Shown here piece by piece: positions 20,140-29,849 of a DNA stretch of 64,000 nt. Within the stretch, counting starts at the first letter, position 1. Each line of letters starts with the position of its first letter. Location of the stretch: positions 124,001 to 188,000 of the forward strand of contig WGLS01000012.1 of NCBI GenBank assembly GCA_016125455.1. The letters are read 5' to 3'. The DNA comes from Alphaproteobacteria bacterium. Lineage in GTDB: Bacteria > Pseudomonadota > Alphaproteobacteria > Caulobacterales > Parvularculaceae. The notes below the pieces were generated by a model, which saw only the letters and a program-made list of their open reading frames with translations, searched no databases and had not been told where the DNA came from. A program made the position numbers and the translations under genes.

Positions 20140-20274
20140 CGCCGCCTACCCCGTTCCGCCCCGTCGACGTCCGCGCCATTCGCGGCGCAATCGCCGATCG
20201 TTACTCCCGCCGAACGTTACCGGAAACTAAGTAAACGGCAAGCGGAGCCGCTGAGTCGCATTCGCTTGTTCCGG

Positions 20275-21159
20275 TTAAGGCCGCGAATTTCGAGACCCTT
20301 CCAGGTTATTGAAATACCTGAAGAATTCGCTGTCGGGCGACAACAGAATCGTTGTGTCGCCCCGTTGCAACGCTTCTTCATAGGCTAGCAACGACCGGTA
20401 GAAAGCAAAAAACTCCGGGTCCGCGCCATAGGCTTCGGCGAAAACGGCGTTGCGCTCGGCGTCGGCGCGGCCGCGGATTTTCTCGGACTCCTCGTTCGCT
20501 TTTGCGCGAATTTCCGTCGCTTCGCGATCGGCCTGGGCCTGCACCTGCTGGGCCGCCTCGTTGCCTTCCGCGCGGATCCGCGCCGCGAGCTGGTTGCGCG
20601 CGGTGATCATGCGCTGAAAGACCGCCAGCGAATTTTGCTGCGGCAGGTCGGCGCGCCGGATCTTAACGTCGACAATTTCAACGCCGAGACGCGAGGCGGA
20701 CTGGCCAAGCAGTTCCTTGATCCGCAACATCAACGCGGCGCGTTCGTTGGATACGATATCCTCGACGCTCGTTTCGCCAAGCACGCGGCGAACCGTCTGG
20801 TTCATCTGTGAGCTGAGCGTGCTCTCGCCATTCCTGATCGTCCGCGCGCGCTCGTAAAATGTCTGCGGATCCACGATCCGGTAACGCGCGAACGCATCAA
20901 CCAGCAACCGCTCCTGGTCGGCGGCGATAATCTCGATCGCTTCCTGGTCAAGCTCCCGATTGCGCCGGTCGATCAGGAACACGCTGTCGGCGACCGGAAC
21001 CTTGAATTTCAGTCCGGCTTCCGAATAGGCCTGCGTCGGCTCGCCAAAACGCAGGACGATCGCCGAATGGGTCTCGGGCACAATGAACGCGATCGACGAA
21101 ATCAGCAGAAAGGCGACGAACCCTCCAACGATGATAAGCGGCATGGCGGCGCGGTTCAT
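20275..21159 (-). CDS. hflC: HflC, SPFH-domain modulator of FtsH
   Basis: A 294-residue membrane-anchored SPFH/band-7 protein. The N-terminal helix (about 7-27) is followed by the SPFH domain and a long coiled coil rich in Arg, Glu and Ala. The C-terminal EFFAFYRSLLAYEEAL segment and the following SPDSEFFRYF are HflC signatures. HflC and HflK form a large cage around the FtsH protease and restrict its access to membrane substrates. Its ATG overlaps the hflK stop by four bases. Confidence 0.95.
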   Translation of the reverse strand: MNRAAMPLIIVGGFVAFLLISSIAFIVPETHSAIVLRFGEPTQAYSEAGLKFKVPVADSVFLIDRRNRELDQEAIEIIAADQERLLVDAFARYRIVDPQTFYERARTIRNGESTLSSQMNQTVRRVLGETSVEDIVSNERAALMLRIKELLGQSASRLGVEIVDVKIRRADLPQQNSLAVFQRMITARNQLAARIRAEGNEAAQQVQAQADREATEIRAKANEESEKIRGRADAERNAVFAEAYGADPEFFAFYRSLLAYEEALQRGDTTILLSPDSEFFRYFNNLEGSRNSRP

Positions 21160-22325
21160 TGCTGACCTCCCTGGCGGGGCTGGTTGCGGCCAAGTTCGTT
21201 GAGCGGAAGATAGGGCACGACGCCCGACCCCGCCCCGTCCTCGACAATGATCTTGTCCATATCGCCAAGCACTTTTTCGACTGTTTCAAGATACATCCGC
21301 TGGCGGGTGACCTCCGGCGCCTTCTTGTATTCGCCAAGGATCGCGCTGAAGCGCTCGGCCTGGCCGCGGCTTTCCGCCGTGACACGGGCGGCATAGCCGC
21401 GAGCGTCTTCGAGTATGCGCTGGGCTTCGCCTCGGGCGCGCGGGACGACTTCGTTTGCGTAGGCGCGCGCTGAATCGATCGACCGCTGACGATCCTGGTC
21501 CGCCGCTTCGACGTCAAGGAACGCTTCATTGACCTCTTCGGTCGGCGGTTCGGTCTTCTCGAGGTTCACTTCCGTCACTTCGATCCCCGAAGAATAATCG
21601 TCGAGCGCGGACTGGATAAGGGTCTGCGTATCTACCTGCACCTGGGAGCGGCCGTCCGTTTGCACAAAGTCGAGGGTGTTTCGGCCTACGACTTCGCGAA
21701 TGGCCGACTCCGACACAGCGCGCACGACGGATTCCGGATCGTCTATATTGAACAGGAACTGCGCCGCCCCCGGCAGGCCGGACGTGGGGATCTCCGATTT
21801 GATCTTGTACTGAATGACCATGCCAATATCGACGATGTTCTTGTCGCCGGTCAGCATCAGTCCCTCGCCCTGGCCGCGGCCGCGCTGGGCGGCGGGGATC
21901 GGGATCTTGCGAATGCTTTCAACGTCGACCACTTCGGCATTCTGGATGGGCGTCGGCATGTGCCAGTTGAGGCCCGGCGAAGTCACGGTGGTGTACTTGC
22001 CGAAGGTGGTGACAACGCCGAGCTCGCCGGCGTCGACGGTGTAGAACCCGCTGACCGCCCAGAGCCCGAGGATTGCGACGCCGCCAAGGCCTATTGTCCT
22101 GGCGTTCAGCTCGGGGCCCTTGCGTCCGCCGCCGCCGCCGCGGCCGCCCTGGCTGCGCGGAAATGCCCGCTTCAGTCGCTGGCGCGACGCCTGCAGCAAT
22201 TCCTCAAGATCGGGCGAGTCGCTGCGCGAGCCGCCGCCGGGACGGCCGTCGCCGTTTTTCGGCGGCTGTCCCCATGGGCCCTTCGTCGGGCCCCCATTAC
22301 TTCCGGAATTGTCCTGCCAGGGCAT
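21156..22325 (-). CDS. hflK: HflK, SPFH-domain modulator of FtsH
   Basis: From the ATG at 22325 (MPWQDNSGSNGG) the product has 389 residues. The Gly/Pro-rich start, the DLEELLQASRQRLKRAFP motif, a Gly-rich linker, one membrane helix (about 78-95) and the SPFH domain are all standard for HflK. The second half is helical (DQDRQRSIDSARAYANEV and onward). It is the first gene of hflK-hflC. A 190-bp intergenic region separates it from the divergent mrp gene and should hold both promoters. Confidence 0.95.
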   Translation of the reverse strand: MPWQDNSGSNGGPTKGPWGQPPKNGDGRPGGGSRSDSPDLEELLQASRQRLKRAFPRSQGGRGGGGGRKGPELNARTIGLGGVAILGLWAVSGFYTVDAGELGVVTTFGKYTTVTSPGLNWHMPTPIQNAEVVDVESIRKIPIPAAQRGRGQGEGLMLTGDKNIVDIGMVIQYKIKSEIPTSGLPGAAQFLFNIDDPESVVRAVSESAIREVVGRNTLDFVQTDGRSQVQVDTQTLIQSALDDYSSGIEVTEVNLEKTEPPTEEVNEAFLDVEAADQDRQRSIDSARAYANEVVPRARGEAQRILEDARGYAARVTAESRGQAERFSAILGEYKKAPEVTRQRMYLETVEKVLGDMDKIIVEDGAGSGVVPYLPLNELGRNQPRQGGQQ

Positions 22326-22515
22326 TCTCACCTCTTTTGTGGCGCAGGGCCTTGCGCGTTGACCGTTGCCTGCCCAAGCCTGCGTCATGATCGCGAGCGT
22401 CATATCGAACGCCACGCGCTTCGCCTATATATGGCGCGAAAGAGCCCACGCAATGTGGTCGCCGGCGCCAATGCGCCGTAGCGGCCAGGCGTTGGTGGCG
22501 ACGCTTCAAGGCGAC

Positions 22516-23700
22516 ATGGCGAACGAAGACTTAACAATCCGTGTGCGCGACGCTCTCCGGCGCGCCGCCGCAAGCAAGGCGCCGTCGGCGTCAGGGGGGC
22601 GCGGCGGTTCGCCGCTGTCAACCTTGCGCCAGGCCCTCAGCGGGCGGGAGGCGGCGACCCGCGACCTCGTGTCCGAAGGCGTGATCGCCGATGTCTCCGT
22701 CAGTCCGAGCGGCGTCGCCAGAGTGACGCTCGCGACCGATAGCCTTGCGCCGGACGCCGCCGCCGCAATAGCAACGGCGGCCCAGGCGGCGGTGGAAGCG
22801 GTCAGCGGCGTCTCGCGCGCCGTTATCGTCGGCGGCCCGGCGAGCGCGTCGCGAACCATGCCGCGCACCGGCGGCCATGACGATCCGCTCGGCCTCGCCA
22901 ACGCCAAGAAAGCGCGGATTGACGCAGGCGCCGACGCTCTCGCGGAAACCGGCAAGGTGATCGCCGTCGCATCGGGCAAGGGCGGCGTCGGCAAGTCGAC
23001 TGTCGCCCTGCATCTCGCGCTGGCGCTGAAGGCGCGCGGGCGCCGCGTCGGCCTGCTGGACGCGGACATCTATGGCCCGTCGCTGCCGACCCTTGTCGGC
23101 TGGCGCGCTGGCGACAAGCCGTCGACGTCCGGCGGCGCCATCGAGCCGGTCGAGGCATTCGGCCTGCGGACGATGTCGATCGGGTATCTTGTCGATGCGC
23201 AAAAGGCCCTCGCCTGGCGCGGCCCCATGGTAATGGGCGCAACGCGCCAGCTTCTCCAGGATGTCGCCTGGGGACCGCTTGATGCGCTAATCATCGATAC
23301 GCCTCCCGGCACCGGCGACGTCCACCTGACGCTGGCGCGCGCGAAGCGCGGCGCCCGGCCGCTGCTCGACGGCGCCATAGTCGTCACGACGCCGCAGCCA
23401 CTCGCCGAGGCGGACGTCGCCCGCGGGCTGCAGTTCTTCGACGCGACCGGCGTGCCGGTGATCGGACTGGTGCGGAACATGTCGTTCATGAATGGGGCGG
23501 ATGGCGCGCGAACCTTTCCGTTTGGCGAGGCGCGCCCGCCGGCGCCCGGGGGAGCGCCGCTGATCGGCGAACTGCCGATCGATCCGGCGCTTGGCGCCCT
23601 CGGGATGGGGCCTATAGACCATGAGGCCCTGCCAGCGCCAATAAAGGATCAGTTCCAGCGCCTGGCGGATGCCGTCTGGGCCGCCAGTGGCGGACGATAG
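22516..23700 (+). CDS. mrp: Mrp/ApbC-family ATPase (iron-sulfur carrier type) lacking the C-terminal CxxC
   Basis: A 394-residue protein from the ATG at 22516. An N-terminal MIP18/DUF59-like domain (about 1-100) precedes a deviant-Walker P-loop NTPase: GKGGVGKS at 154-161, then LDADIYGPSLPTL and DTPPGTGD. Mrp/ApbC proteins bind and transfer [4Fe-4S] clusters to apo-proteins. Here the region after NMS (321-323), where the cluster-binding CPxC usually sits, reads FMNGADGARTFPFGEA and has no cysteine. Similar Cys-free versions occur in other Alphaproteobacteria, so this is a lineage variant and not decay. Upstream in-frame codons to 22366 look non-coding. Confidence 0.9.
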   Translation: MANEDLTIRVRDALRRAAASKAPSASGGRGGSPLSTLRQALSGREAATRDLVSEGVIADVSVSPSGVARVTLATDSLAPDAAAAIATAAQAAVEAVSGVSRAVIVGGPASASRTMPRTGGHDDPLGLANAKKARIDAGADALAETGKVIAVASGKGGVGKSTVALHLALALKARGRRVGLLDADIYGPSLPTLVGWRAGDKPSTSGGAIEPVEAFGLRTMSIGYLVDAQKALAWRGPMVMGATRQLLQDVAWGPLDALIIDTPPGTGDVHLTLARAKRGARPLLDGAIVVTTPQPLAEADVARGLQFFDATGVPVIGLVRNMSFMNGADGARTFPFGEARPPAPGGAPLIGELPIDPALGALGMGPIDHEALPAPIKDQFQRLADAVWAASGGR

Positions 23701-23703
23701 GCC

Positions 23704-24933
23704 CTATTCGTGATCGGCCGTGGTGTGATCGTGGACGATTCGCCAGAGGCCGCCGATCTGCTTCATGACGAGCGAAAACGATCCCTCGCCGGCATTGCCG
23801 CCCTGCTTGACCTCATATCGGCCGACGACGACCGCGACATCGTCGGCAATGAACTGGATCGAGATATCGTCGAAGTCGAGCTGGCCCATGGTCTCCGGCG
23901 CATCGCCATAGGTCTTGCGATAATGCTTGAGCGCGGCGTTCCATCCTTTGCGCGTCCGGCCGCCGGAAACAAAGCGGAGGTCGTCGCTGCGCCAGTAGCC
24001 GTCCATAAAGGCCTCAAGATCGCCTTCGTTCCACGCCGCCGACTGCGCCATAAGGACGCCTTCGATAATGTCCGCTGCCGGACGAAGGCGCGCGGTCGCC
24101 TCGCCGCCGCCGGCGAGGGCTTCAACGCCGGGCCCGACTTCGCTTTGAGGGGTTGCGTCCCTTCGCGGCGCGTCCGGCGCGGAAGCCGTTTCGCGCGGGG
24201 CTTGCGGCAGCGGCCCTGTTTTGGCGGCCTCATCAACCCGCGCGGGCTGCGCAGGTTCCTCTGGCTCAGCACGTTCCGGCGTCGCCGCCGCAGCTTGTTC
24301 TGACTGCGCCTGGTCTGACGTCGGCTGGTCTGACGTCGGCTGGGCGATAGCGGCGAGGCGAACCGGCGCGCCGCTGAGACGGCTATAGCGCGCGCGGCGC
24401 GGCGCCGGCCCGTCGAGCGATACGGGCGTCAGGGCGGCGGTCAGGTTGACCGGCCCGGCCGTCGCCGACGAGGGCCGGGTTGTCTTTGCCGTCAATCCGT
24501 CGACGGGAGGCGCCCGAAACGATGGCTCGTCCAACGCAGCAACGGCCGTCGGCGCGGCGTTCGCCAGCGCCTCGGCTTCGGCGACCAGCGGGCCGACGCA
24601 GCGAAAACCGTCGTTCATCAGTGTCGTGATGATCTTCGTCGCCTCTGCGACGCAGGCGTCCGCGTCGGCGTTTGCATGAAACGGTATCGATTCATAAAGG
24701 CCCTGGTCGCGGACATAGCTGACGTCGCACACGGCGCCGATCAGTCCCGGCTTGTCGATCTTGACGCTGCGCGCATCGACCTCGCCCTGGCAGACCGTCT
24801 TCATGTCGGCGGCGGCGATATCCGACCTTGGCGGCTGGGCCGCCGCAGCGCCAAGCATGGCGGCCGCAAGCATGCAGGCCCCGGAAAGCGCGGCAGCCTG
24901 GCCGCGCCCGATGGCAAAATCTCCTGGCGTCAT
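23704..24933 (-). CDS. Secreted protein with C-terminal DUF4440/SnoaL-like domain
   Basis: From the ATG at 24933 (MTPGDFAIGRGQ) it has 409 residues. A signal peptide (about 10-33) is followed by a small Cys-containing domain (~40-130; CQGEVDARSV, VCDVSYV, CVAEATK, FRCVG), a long Pro/Ala/Gln-rich linker (~135-285) and an NTF2-like domain (~290-405; WNEGDLEAFMDGYWRSDD, GRTRKGWNAALKHYRKTYGD, GGLWRIVHDHTT). The linker includes two exact 15-bp tandem copies at 24311-24340, giving PTSDQPTSDQ. Function is unknown; the C-terminal domain usually binds small ligands. It ends 4 bp from the convergent mrp stop. Codons upstream of 24933 are Arg-rich and probably untranslated. Confidence 0.75.
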   Translation of the reverse strand: MTPGDFAIGRGQAAALSGACMLAAAMLGAAAAQPPRSDIAAADMKTVCQGEVDARSVKIDKPGLIGAVCDVSYVRDQGLYESIPFHANADADACVAEATKIITTLMNDGFRCVGPLVAEAEALANAAPTAVAALDEPSFRAPPVDGLTAKTTRPSSATAGPVNLTAALTPVSLDGPAPRRARYSRLSGAPVRLAAIAQPTSDQPTSDQAQSEQAAAATPERAEPEEPAQPARVDEAAKTGPLPQAPRETASAPDAPRRDATPQSEVGPGVEALAGGGEATARLRPAADIIEGVLMAQSAAWNEGDLEAFMDGYWRSDDLRFVSGGRTRKGWNAALKHYRKTYGDAPETMGQLDFDDISIQFIADDVAVVVGRYEVKQGGNAGEGSFSLVMKQIGGLWRIVHDHTTADHE

Positions 24934-25177
24934 GTCCCCCTCCGTTCTTTTATGCCGCGCGCCTTTGCGCCGCCATGGCCGCCCGCGACCGCCGTCGGTC
25001 GATTGCGCCCTGGACGCGCTTGGCCGCGTCGCGTCCGCTGTTTGCATTCGGTTGCTGGCCCCGGTTCGCCACTCGCGCCCTGCCGGGCGCCGCAGGCCGC
25101 GCAACGCGGCAACTCATTGGCCATTAATGTTAACGCTTCGTTGCTGCGGCGCCTATCGAAACCCTCAGGCGACAGCG

Positions 25178-26239
25178 TTAAACTCTCCTCAGATCCACGA
25201 ACCAGGCGCGCGCGTCGTTCCGCGCGTCCGGAGCGATCGCGCCGACGATTTCTCCTCGCCAGCCTGAGAAAGGAAGCGAAGGCATGGACGCGTCGCCCTC
25301 GACGTGTGCGTCGACGATCGTGAGGCGAACCTCGTCGACGTCGTCGATCAGCGCGCGATAGACCTCGCCGCCGCCGATGATGCAGATTTCTCCGGCGCCG
25401 ACCCTTGCAGCTTCCGATTCGGCAAGTGCAAGCGCGGCTTCCGGATCCGGCGCCGCGATGACGCCGTCCGCCGCAAACCCGGAACGGCGCGAGACGACAA
25501 TGTTCGGCCGGCCAGGCAAGGCCTTCCCGATGCTCTCATAAGTTTTCCGACCCATCACCACCGGCTTGCTCATGGTCGTGGCCTTGAAGCGCTTGAGATC
25601 CGCCGACAGGCGCCACGGCAGGCCGCCATCGCGGCCGATGACGCCGTTGCGGGCGGCGGCGACCACCATCGTGACGCGAAATCCCCGAGACGTCCGCGCC
25701 AGGCGACGAAGCGCTGGCCCAGTCAATCTGTGAACCGTCCATTCATCCATCGGCTCTGCCCCGAGCGAGCGATAGAACGCGATCGACGGGGCGTTCCAGT
25801 TCAGAACCGACCATTCCAGGCGACCGCCGCCGCCTGCGAGCGTTATCTCCGCAAGCTTCGCCAGAAGCGCCTTGCCCGCGCCTCGCCCGCGCGCCGGCGG
25901 CCGAACGAAAAGGTCCTCAAGGTAGACGCCGTAACGGCCAAGAAATGTCGAATAGTTGTGGAAATATAGCGCAAATCCCACCGGCGCGCCGTCGAGTTCC
26001 GCAATGAGGCACTGCGCCTTCGGCGCCGCGCCAAACAGGCTCTCGAAAATGCGCGCGTCATCGGCGACGACCTCATGGGAGAGGCGCTCGTAGGCGGCGA
26101 GCTCGCGCACGAAATCGAGGATTAGTCCTACATCCGCCTGCGCCGCCGGCCTGATGGCGGGGGCCTCGGCGGTCACTGCGGGTGGTTTTGTCGAGGGATC
26201 CGTCTTCGGCCCGTCCGGCGAGCTCTCGGGCGCGCTCAT
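25178..26239 (-). CDS. folA: GNAT acetyltransferase fused to dihydrofolate reductase
   Basis: A single 353-residue frame with two complete domains. Residues 27-180 are a GNAT of the diamine/thialysine acetyltransferase type ([16 protein letters not shown] CoA loop, [20 protein letters not shown]). Residues 190-353 are a full [24 protein letters not shown] with catalytic Asp214, [11 protein letters not shown], and [17 protein letters not shown] makes tetrahydrofolate, which is consumed and reoxidised by ThyA, encoded just upstream with a 4-base ATGA overlap. No stop separates the domains. A separate internal start for DHFR at 25669 (MVVAAARNG) is possible, with a GGGGA about 14 nt upstream, so the cell might make both forms. 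Confidence 0.9.
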   Translation of the reverse strand: MSAPESSPDGPKTDPSTKPPAVTAEAPAIRPAAQADVGLILDFVRELAAYERLSHEVVADDARIFESLFGAAPKAQCLIAELDGAPVGFALYFHNYSTFLGRYGVYLEDLFVRPPARGRGAGKALLAKLAEITLAGGGGRLEWSVLNWNAPSIAFYRSLGAEPMDEWTVHRLTGPALRRLARTSRGFRVTMVVAAARNGVIGRDGGLPWRLSADLKRFKATTMSKPVVMGRKTYESIGKALPGRPNIVVSRRSGFAADGVIAAPDPEAALALAESEAARVGAGEICIIGGGEVYRALIDDVDEVRLTIVDAHVEGDASMPSLPFSGWRGEIVGAIAPDARNDARAWFVDLRRV

Positions 26240-27057
26240 ACTGCGATGGGCGCCCTGATCGCCGGCGCCGGAGCATAATCCTTAAACTGAATATCCTTGT
26301 ACCGAAATTCAAAAATATCGGTCACTTCAGGGTTCAGGACGAGACGCGGCGGCGGCGCGCCGGCTCTGGCGAGCTGTTCTCGGGCCTGGTCGAAATGATT
26401 GTGGTAGAGGTGGGCGTCGCCAAGCGTGTGGACAAATTCACCGGGTCGCGCGCCGATCGCCTGGGCCATCATTGCAGTCAGGAGCGCGTAGGACGCAATG
26501 TTGAACGGCACGCCCAGAAAGATGTCCGCTGAGCGCTGGTAAAGCTGGCACGAGAGCAATTTCTCGCCGTTGTTGTCGTGGATGAAGAACTGGAACAGGC
26601 AATGGCACGGCGGCAGCGCCATCGCCGGAATGTCAGAGGGATTCCACGCCGTCACGATGTGCCGCCGGGAATAGGGGTCGTCCGCCAGGCGCGCGACAAG
26701 ATCGGCGAGCTGGTCGATGGTCCCGCCGGCAGGCGTCGGCCAGGATCGCCACTGGCGCCCGTAGACGGGGCCGAGGTCGCCATGTTCGTCAGCCCACTCG
26801 TCCCAGATCGTCACGCCGTGGTCGTTCAGATATCGGATGTTCGTGTCGCCCGCGAGGAACCAGAGAAGTTCGTGCACGATTGACTTCACGTGCAGCTTCT
26901 TCGTCGTGAGCAGCGGAAAGCCGGCGGAAAGGTCAAATCGCATCTGATGGCCAAAGACCGACCGCGCGCCGACGCCGGTGCGCTCCTTGCGGTCATGGCC
27001 TTCATTGAGGGCCCGCGCGAGCAGCGCGAGATAAGCCGCGTCGAACTCGTTTGACAT
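26236..27057 (-). CDS. thyA: Thymidylate synthase
   Basis: A 273-residue ThyA. It converts dUMP to dTMP using methylene-tetrahydrofolate. The active-site Cys is in [11 protein letters not shown], with the upstream [14 protein letters not shown] and the dUMP-binding [19 protein letters not shown]. The start at 27057 has GGGAG nine bases upstream; another ATG two codons earlier (27063) is nearly equivalent. It overlaps the folA fusion by four bases, a classic thyA-folA pair. The frame extends upstream to 27687 by chance, antisense to the DUF4153 gene. Confidence 0.97.
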   Translation of the reverse strand: MSNEFDAAYLALLARALNEGHDRKERTGVGARSVFGHQMRFDLSAGFPLLTTKKLHVKSIVHELLWFLAGDTNIRYLNDHGVTIWDEWADEHGDLGPVYGRQWRSWPTPAGGTIDQLADLVARLADDPYSRRHIVTAWNPSDIPAMALPPCHCLFQFFIHDNNGEKLLSCQLYQRSADIFLGVPFNIASYALLTAMMAQAIGARPGEFVHTLGDAHLYHNHFDQAREQLARAGAPPPRLVLNPEVTDIFEFRYKDIQFKDYAPAPAIRAPIAV

Positions 27058-27297
27058 TATCATCGGCTCCCGTTCTTGCTGGTTAGCCGCCATATCGCCT
27101 CTCTGGTCACGGCGCCGGCCCTGCAGCCCAGGCCTGCGCTTATCCTGCCGCGTCGACCTGCATCGGTCGATTCGCCGCCATTGCCCCCGGGGGCGCCGGC
27201 CATCAGGGCGTGAGCCATGGGCGGCCGGGGACAGCTTGCAGCAGGTGGCGCGAGCCCCGCCCCGGCTGATATAGTAATTGCCACAAGGGGAACGGCG

Positions 27298-28941
27298 ATG
27301 GGGCGGCAGGAAATAGACACTATTGGACGCGGCGTTGTCCTCTGGAGCGTCATCGCCGGCGCAGCGGCCGGCGCAACCGCGAGCGCGGCGTCTTATCTCA
27401 TGGCGCGCGGCGGCGGACCGGCCGGCCTTGGCGCCGGCGCGTTTTACGTGGGGGCGTTCGCCCTCGCCTATGCATTTCTCGTCGAACGCACGGATCGGCT
27501 TCGGCCGTTCATCGCGGCGCTTGTCATTGCAGCGCTGATCGCAGCGCCCGCCTACTGGATGTCGCTGGCCGCCGACGATCCTACCGGCCGCCGTGCAGGG
27601 GCGCCGGCGGCGTTGTGGTTCGCCCTTGCCGCGCCCGCAGGCGGCTATCTCATGGTGGCGTTCGTGAAGGCGTATATCCTGCGCCACGGAGCATCGACGG
27701 CGGCGGCCGGGTCCGAAGCCGCTTCGGCCGCGGATTCAGCGTTTTTCCTCCATGTCCTGACTCTGCCGCTGGTTTTGCTCGCGGCAGCCATGCTGATCTC
27801 GCCGGGTGCGGCGCTGCTTGGCGCGGGCGCCCTCGTCCTCGGCCCGCAGGCTGGCGCGGCCGCCGCCATGGCGGCGCCTTACGCCTGGCTCACATGGCCG
27901 TTCGTCGGCGCGCTGATCGGGCTCGTGATCGGCGTGATGCGCGGCCGGTCCGCAGCGCTCGGCGCCTTGCGATTCATCGCGGTCGGCGCGGCGCGCCTCG
28001 CGACGCCGGCCATAGCGGTTGCGTCGGTGACGCTGATTGCCCTCGGCATCTTGTCCAGTCCGTGGCTTGCGATCCGCACGCCCTATCCAAGCGCCGTGAT
28101 GATCGCCTGGACCGCCTTGATATGGCTTGCGTTCAACGGCATCCGCCAGAGCGGCGACGGCGGACCGCCATCGATGATCTTGCGGGCGCCGGCGATCATT
28201 TCACTGATTGCCGCGCCAGCGTTCGCCTACCTGGCCTTTCGTGGATTGCAGATCCGGATCGACGCCTACGGCCTGACGCCGCTTCGCATCCTCGGCCTTG
28301 GAGCCGCAGGCATTGCCCTGGCACACGCCGCAGCCGGCATCCTCAGCGTTCTTGGCGAGGCGTTGACCCGCGCGGATCGCTGGATGCCGCTCACGTCGCG
28401 CCTCAATGCGGGCCTCGCCGCACTGACCGCCATCGCGCTGCTGGCGGCCGGATCGCCGCTCCTTGACCCTTACGCCATCAGCGCCAGAGACCAGGAACGG
28501 CGACTGATGCAGGGCAGGGTCGACGCGGAAGGGTTCGACTACGGGTTCATGCGCTTTTCCCTCGGGGTTGATGGCGATGCTGCGCTAGACCGGCTGCGGG
28601 CCGCTGTTGACCACCCTGAGGCGGCCACCATCCGGGCCTATATCGACATTGTGCGAAGCTTCGAGACGCGGAGCGGCTACGACGCCTATGTGGCGAGCCG
28701 GGCGCAACGGCCAGATGAACTCGGCGATGACCGGCCGACAAGCGCCCGTCGGCGTTTGCCGGCGATCGGCCCGGACGGCCCCCCGCCCAACAGCCCGGCG
28801 ACCGACGGGCTCGACGCCCTGCCATTGAGCACCGGCGCCGCGAGGCAGGGTACGGAAGTCGACGCCGGCTCGATCGAGCCCTCGCCAAATGAAAACGAAG
28901 CGGGCGAGGCCGATCGGGATCAACGAGCGTCGGATCAGTAA
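27298..28941 (+). CDS. Polytopic membrane protein, DUF4153-like
   Basis: Starts at the ATG at 27298, which has a strong AAGGGG site seven bases upstream, and encodes 547 residues with about 12 membrane segments. The segment [19 protein letters not shown] near residues 315-335 is the mark of DUF4153-type proteins. A soluble C-terminal part (~400-547) follows, ending in a Pro/Asp-rich tail. The role of the family is unknown. An upstream ATG at 27217 is in frame but lacks a ribosome site. Confidence 0.82.
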   Translation: MGRQEIDTIGRGVVLWSVIAGAAAGATASAASYLMARGGGPAGLGAGAFYVGAFALAYAFLVERTDRLRPFIAALVIAALIAAPAYWMSLAADDPTGRRAGAPAALWFALAAPAGGYLMVAFVKAYILRHGASTAAAGSEAASAADSAFFLHVLTLPLVLLAAAMLISPGAALLGAGALVLGPQAGAAAAMAAPYAWLTWPFVGALIGLVIGVMRGRSAALGALRFIAVGAARLATPAIAVASVTLIALGILSSPWLAIRTPYPSAVMIAWTALIWLAFNGIRQSGDGGPPSMILRAPAIISLIAAPAFAYLAFRGLQIRIDAYGLTPLRILGLGAAGIALAHAAAGILSVLGEALTRADRWMPLTSRLNAGLAALTAIALLAAGSPLLDPYAISARDQERRLMQGRVDAEGFDYGFMRFSLGVDGDAALDRLRAAVDHPEAATIRAYIDIVRSFETRSGYDAYVASRAQRPDELGDDRPTSARRRLPAIGPDGPPPNSPATDGLDALPLSTGAARQGTEVDAGSIEPSPNENEAGEADRDQRASDQ

Positions 28942-28959
28942 CGGCAAAGTTACCTGAAG

Positions 28960-29610
28960 CTATTTCGATTTCGCTGGGGCCCCGCCCCCTCCCTTGCCGA
29001 CTTTCTGGGAGTCGGATTTCTTGCCCTTGGGCGGCGCCGAATCCTTTGCCCCGTCGCCCCGCCCGGCCTTGGCGCTATCTTTGGCGTCTTCCTTTTGGCC
29101 AGCCTTCGCGTCAGCCCTATGGCCAGGCTTAGGTTCAGCTTTGGGGTCAACCTTCCCGGCCGCCTTGAGGCTGTCGTTGGCCGGTTCTTTTGACGACTGA
29201 CGGCTGGGCTCGTCTTCGGCGGCAGCGGCCACAGCCGGCGAAATCGGGATCTCGTCCTTGGCGGCCTCGCCAGCGCCGTTTTTTGCCACGTCCCTGGCGT
29301 CATCCTTGGCGGATTCCTTGCCAGATTCCTTGCCAGCATCCTTGTCGACTTGCTTGCCGGCGTCCTTGCCGCCCCCTTTTGGCGGGTCGCGGCGATGAAT
29401 CTTGCGCCCCGGCCCGTGGTAATCGATGACGCCTTCTGAAATCGCAAAGCAGGCGAGCCGCACCGAAAGCGGGATCTTGACCTTTTCGCCCTCCCGCTCG
29501 CCCTTTTCGTAGTACTGGATCATGCGGCGCTTAAGGCCCAGCGCATGGGCTGCGTCCTTCTGGGACATTCCCAGTTGCCGACGCCACTTACGGAAATCGA
29601 TCGGTTCCAT
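28960..29610 (-). CDS. Helix-turn-helix protein with long mixed-charge tail
   Basis: 216 residues from the ATG at 29610. Residues 1-60 are an Xre-type HTH domain (FRKWRRQLGMSQKDAAHALG followed by LKRRMIQYYEKGER). Residues ~70-216 are low complexity, made of short degenerate units such as KDAGK, KESGK, KESAK and KDSAK, with few hydrophobic residues except one short segment (IPISPAVAAAA). The tail must be disordered and resembles histone-H1-like tails except that it is rich in Asp/Glu as well as Lys. DNA binding is likely, the target unknown. It is divergent from ssrA across about 200 bp. Confidence 0.8.
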   Translation of the reverse strand: MEPIDFRKWRRQLGMSQKDAAHALGLKRRMIQYYEKGEREGEKVKIPLSVRLACFAISEGVIDYHGPGRKIHRRDPPKGGGKDAGKQVDKDAGKESGKESAKDDARDVAKNGAGEAAKDEIPISPAVAAAAEDEPSRQSSKEPANDSLKAAGKVDPKAEPKPGHRADAKAGQKEDAKDSAKAGRGDGAKDSAPPKGKKSDSQKVGKGGGGAPAKSK

Positions 29611-29810
29611 GTCGAACGCCTTTCGCGAGCGCGCCGGAGCGGACCCCGGCGTGGCGACGGAATTAGCGGCGCAACGCCGCCCTCCCCAAGCGCACATAAT
29701 GCGGTCAAGTTACAAAGATTTGACAGAATCCACGCGCATCGCATTGAAACCGTAAAAAATTCGCTTTGCCAGCTGTATTGCGCGCAGTGTCGCCAATCCG
29801 CATCGCGCCC

Positions 29811-29839
29811 TTCAATCATCAATCTTTGATGTCTATATT
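29811..29839 (+). promoter_or_regulatory. Candidate ssrA promoter with inverted repeat in its spacer
   Basis: A -35-like TTCAAT (29811-29816) and a -10-like TATATT (29834-29839) are separated by exactly 17 bases, placing the start just before the acceptor piece of the tmRNA. The spacer holds a perfect inverted repeat, CATCAA-TCT-TTGATG (29817-29831), which could be a binding site for a regulator. A second candidate -35, TTGACA at 29720-29725, lies further upstream without a good -10. This is based on matches to consensus only. Confidence 0.35.
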
Positions 29840-29849
29840 GGTCCGGCCG

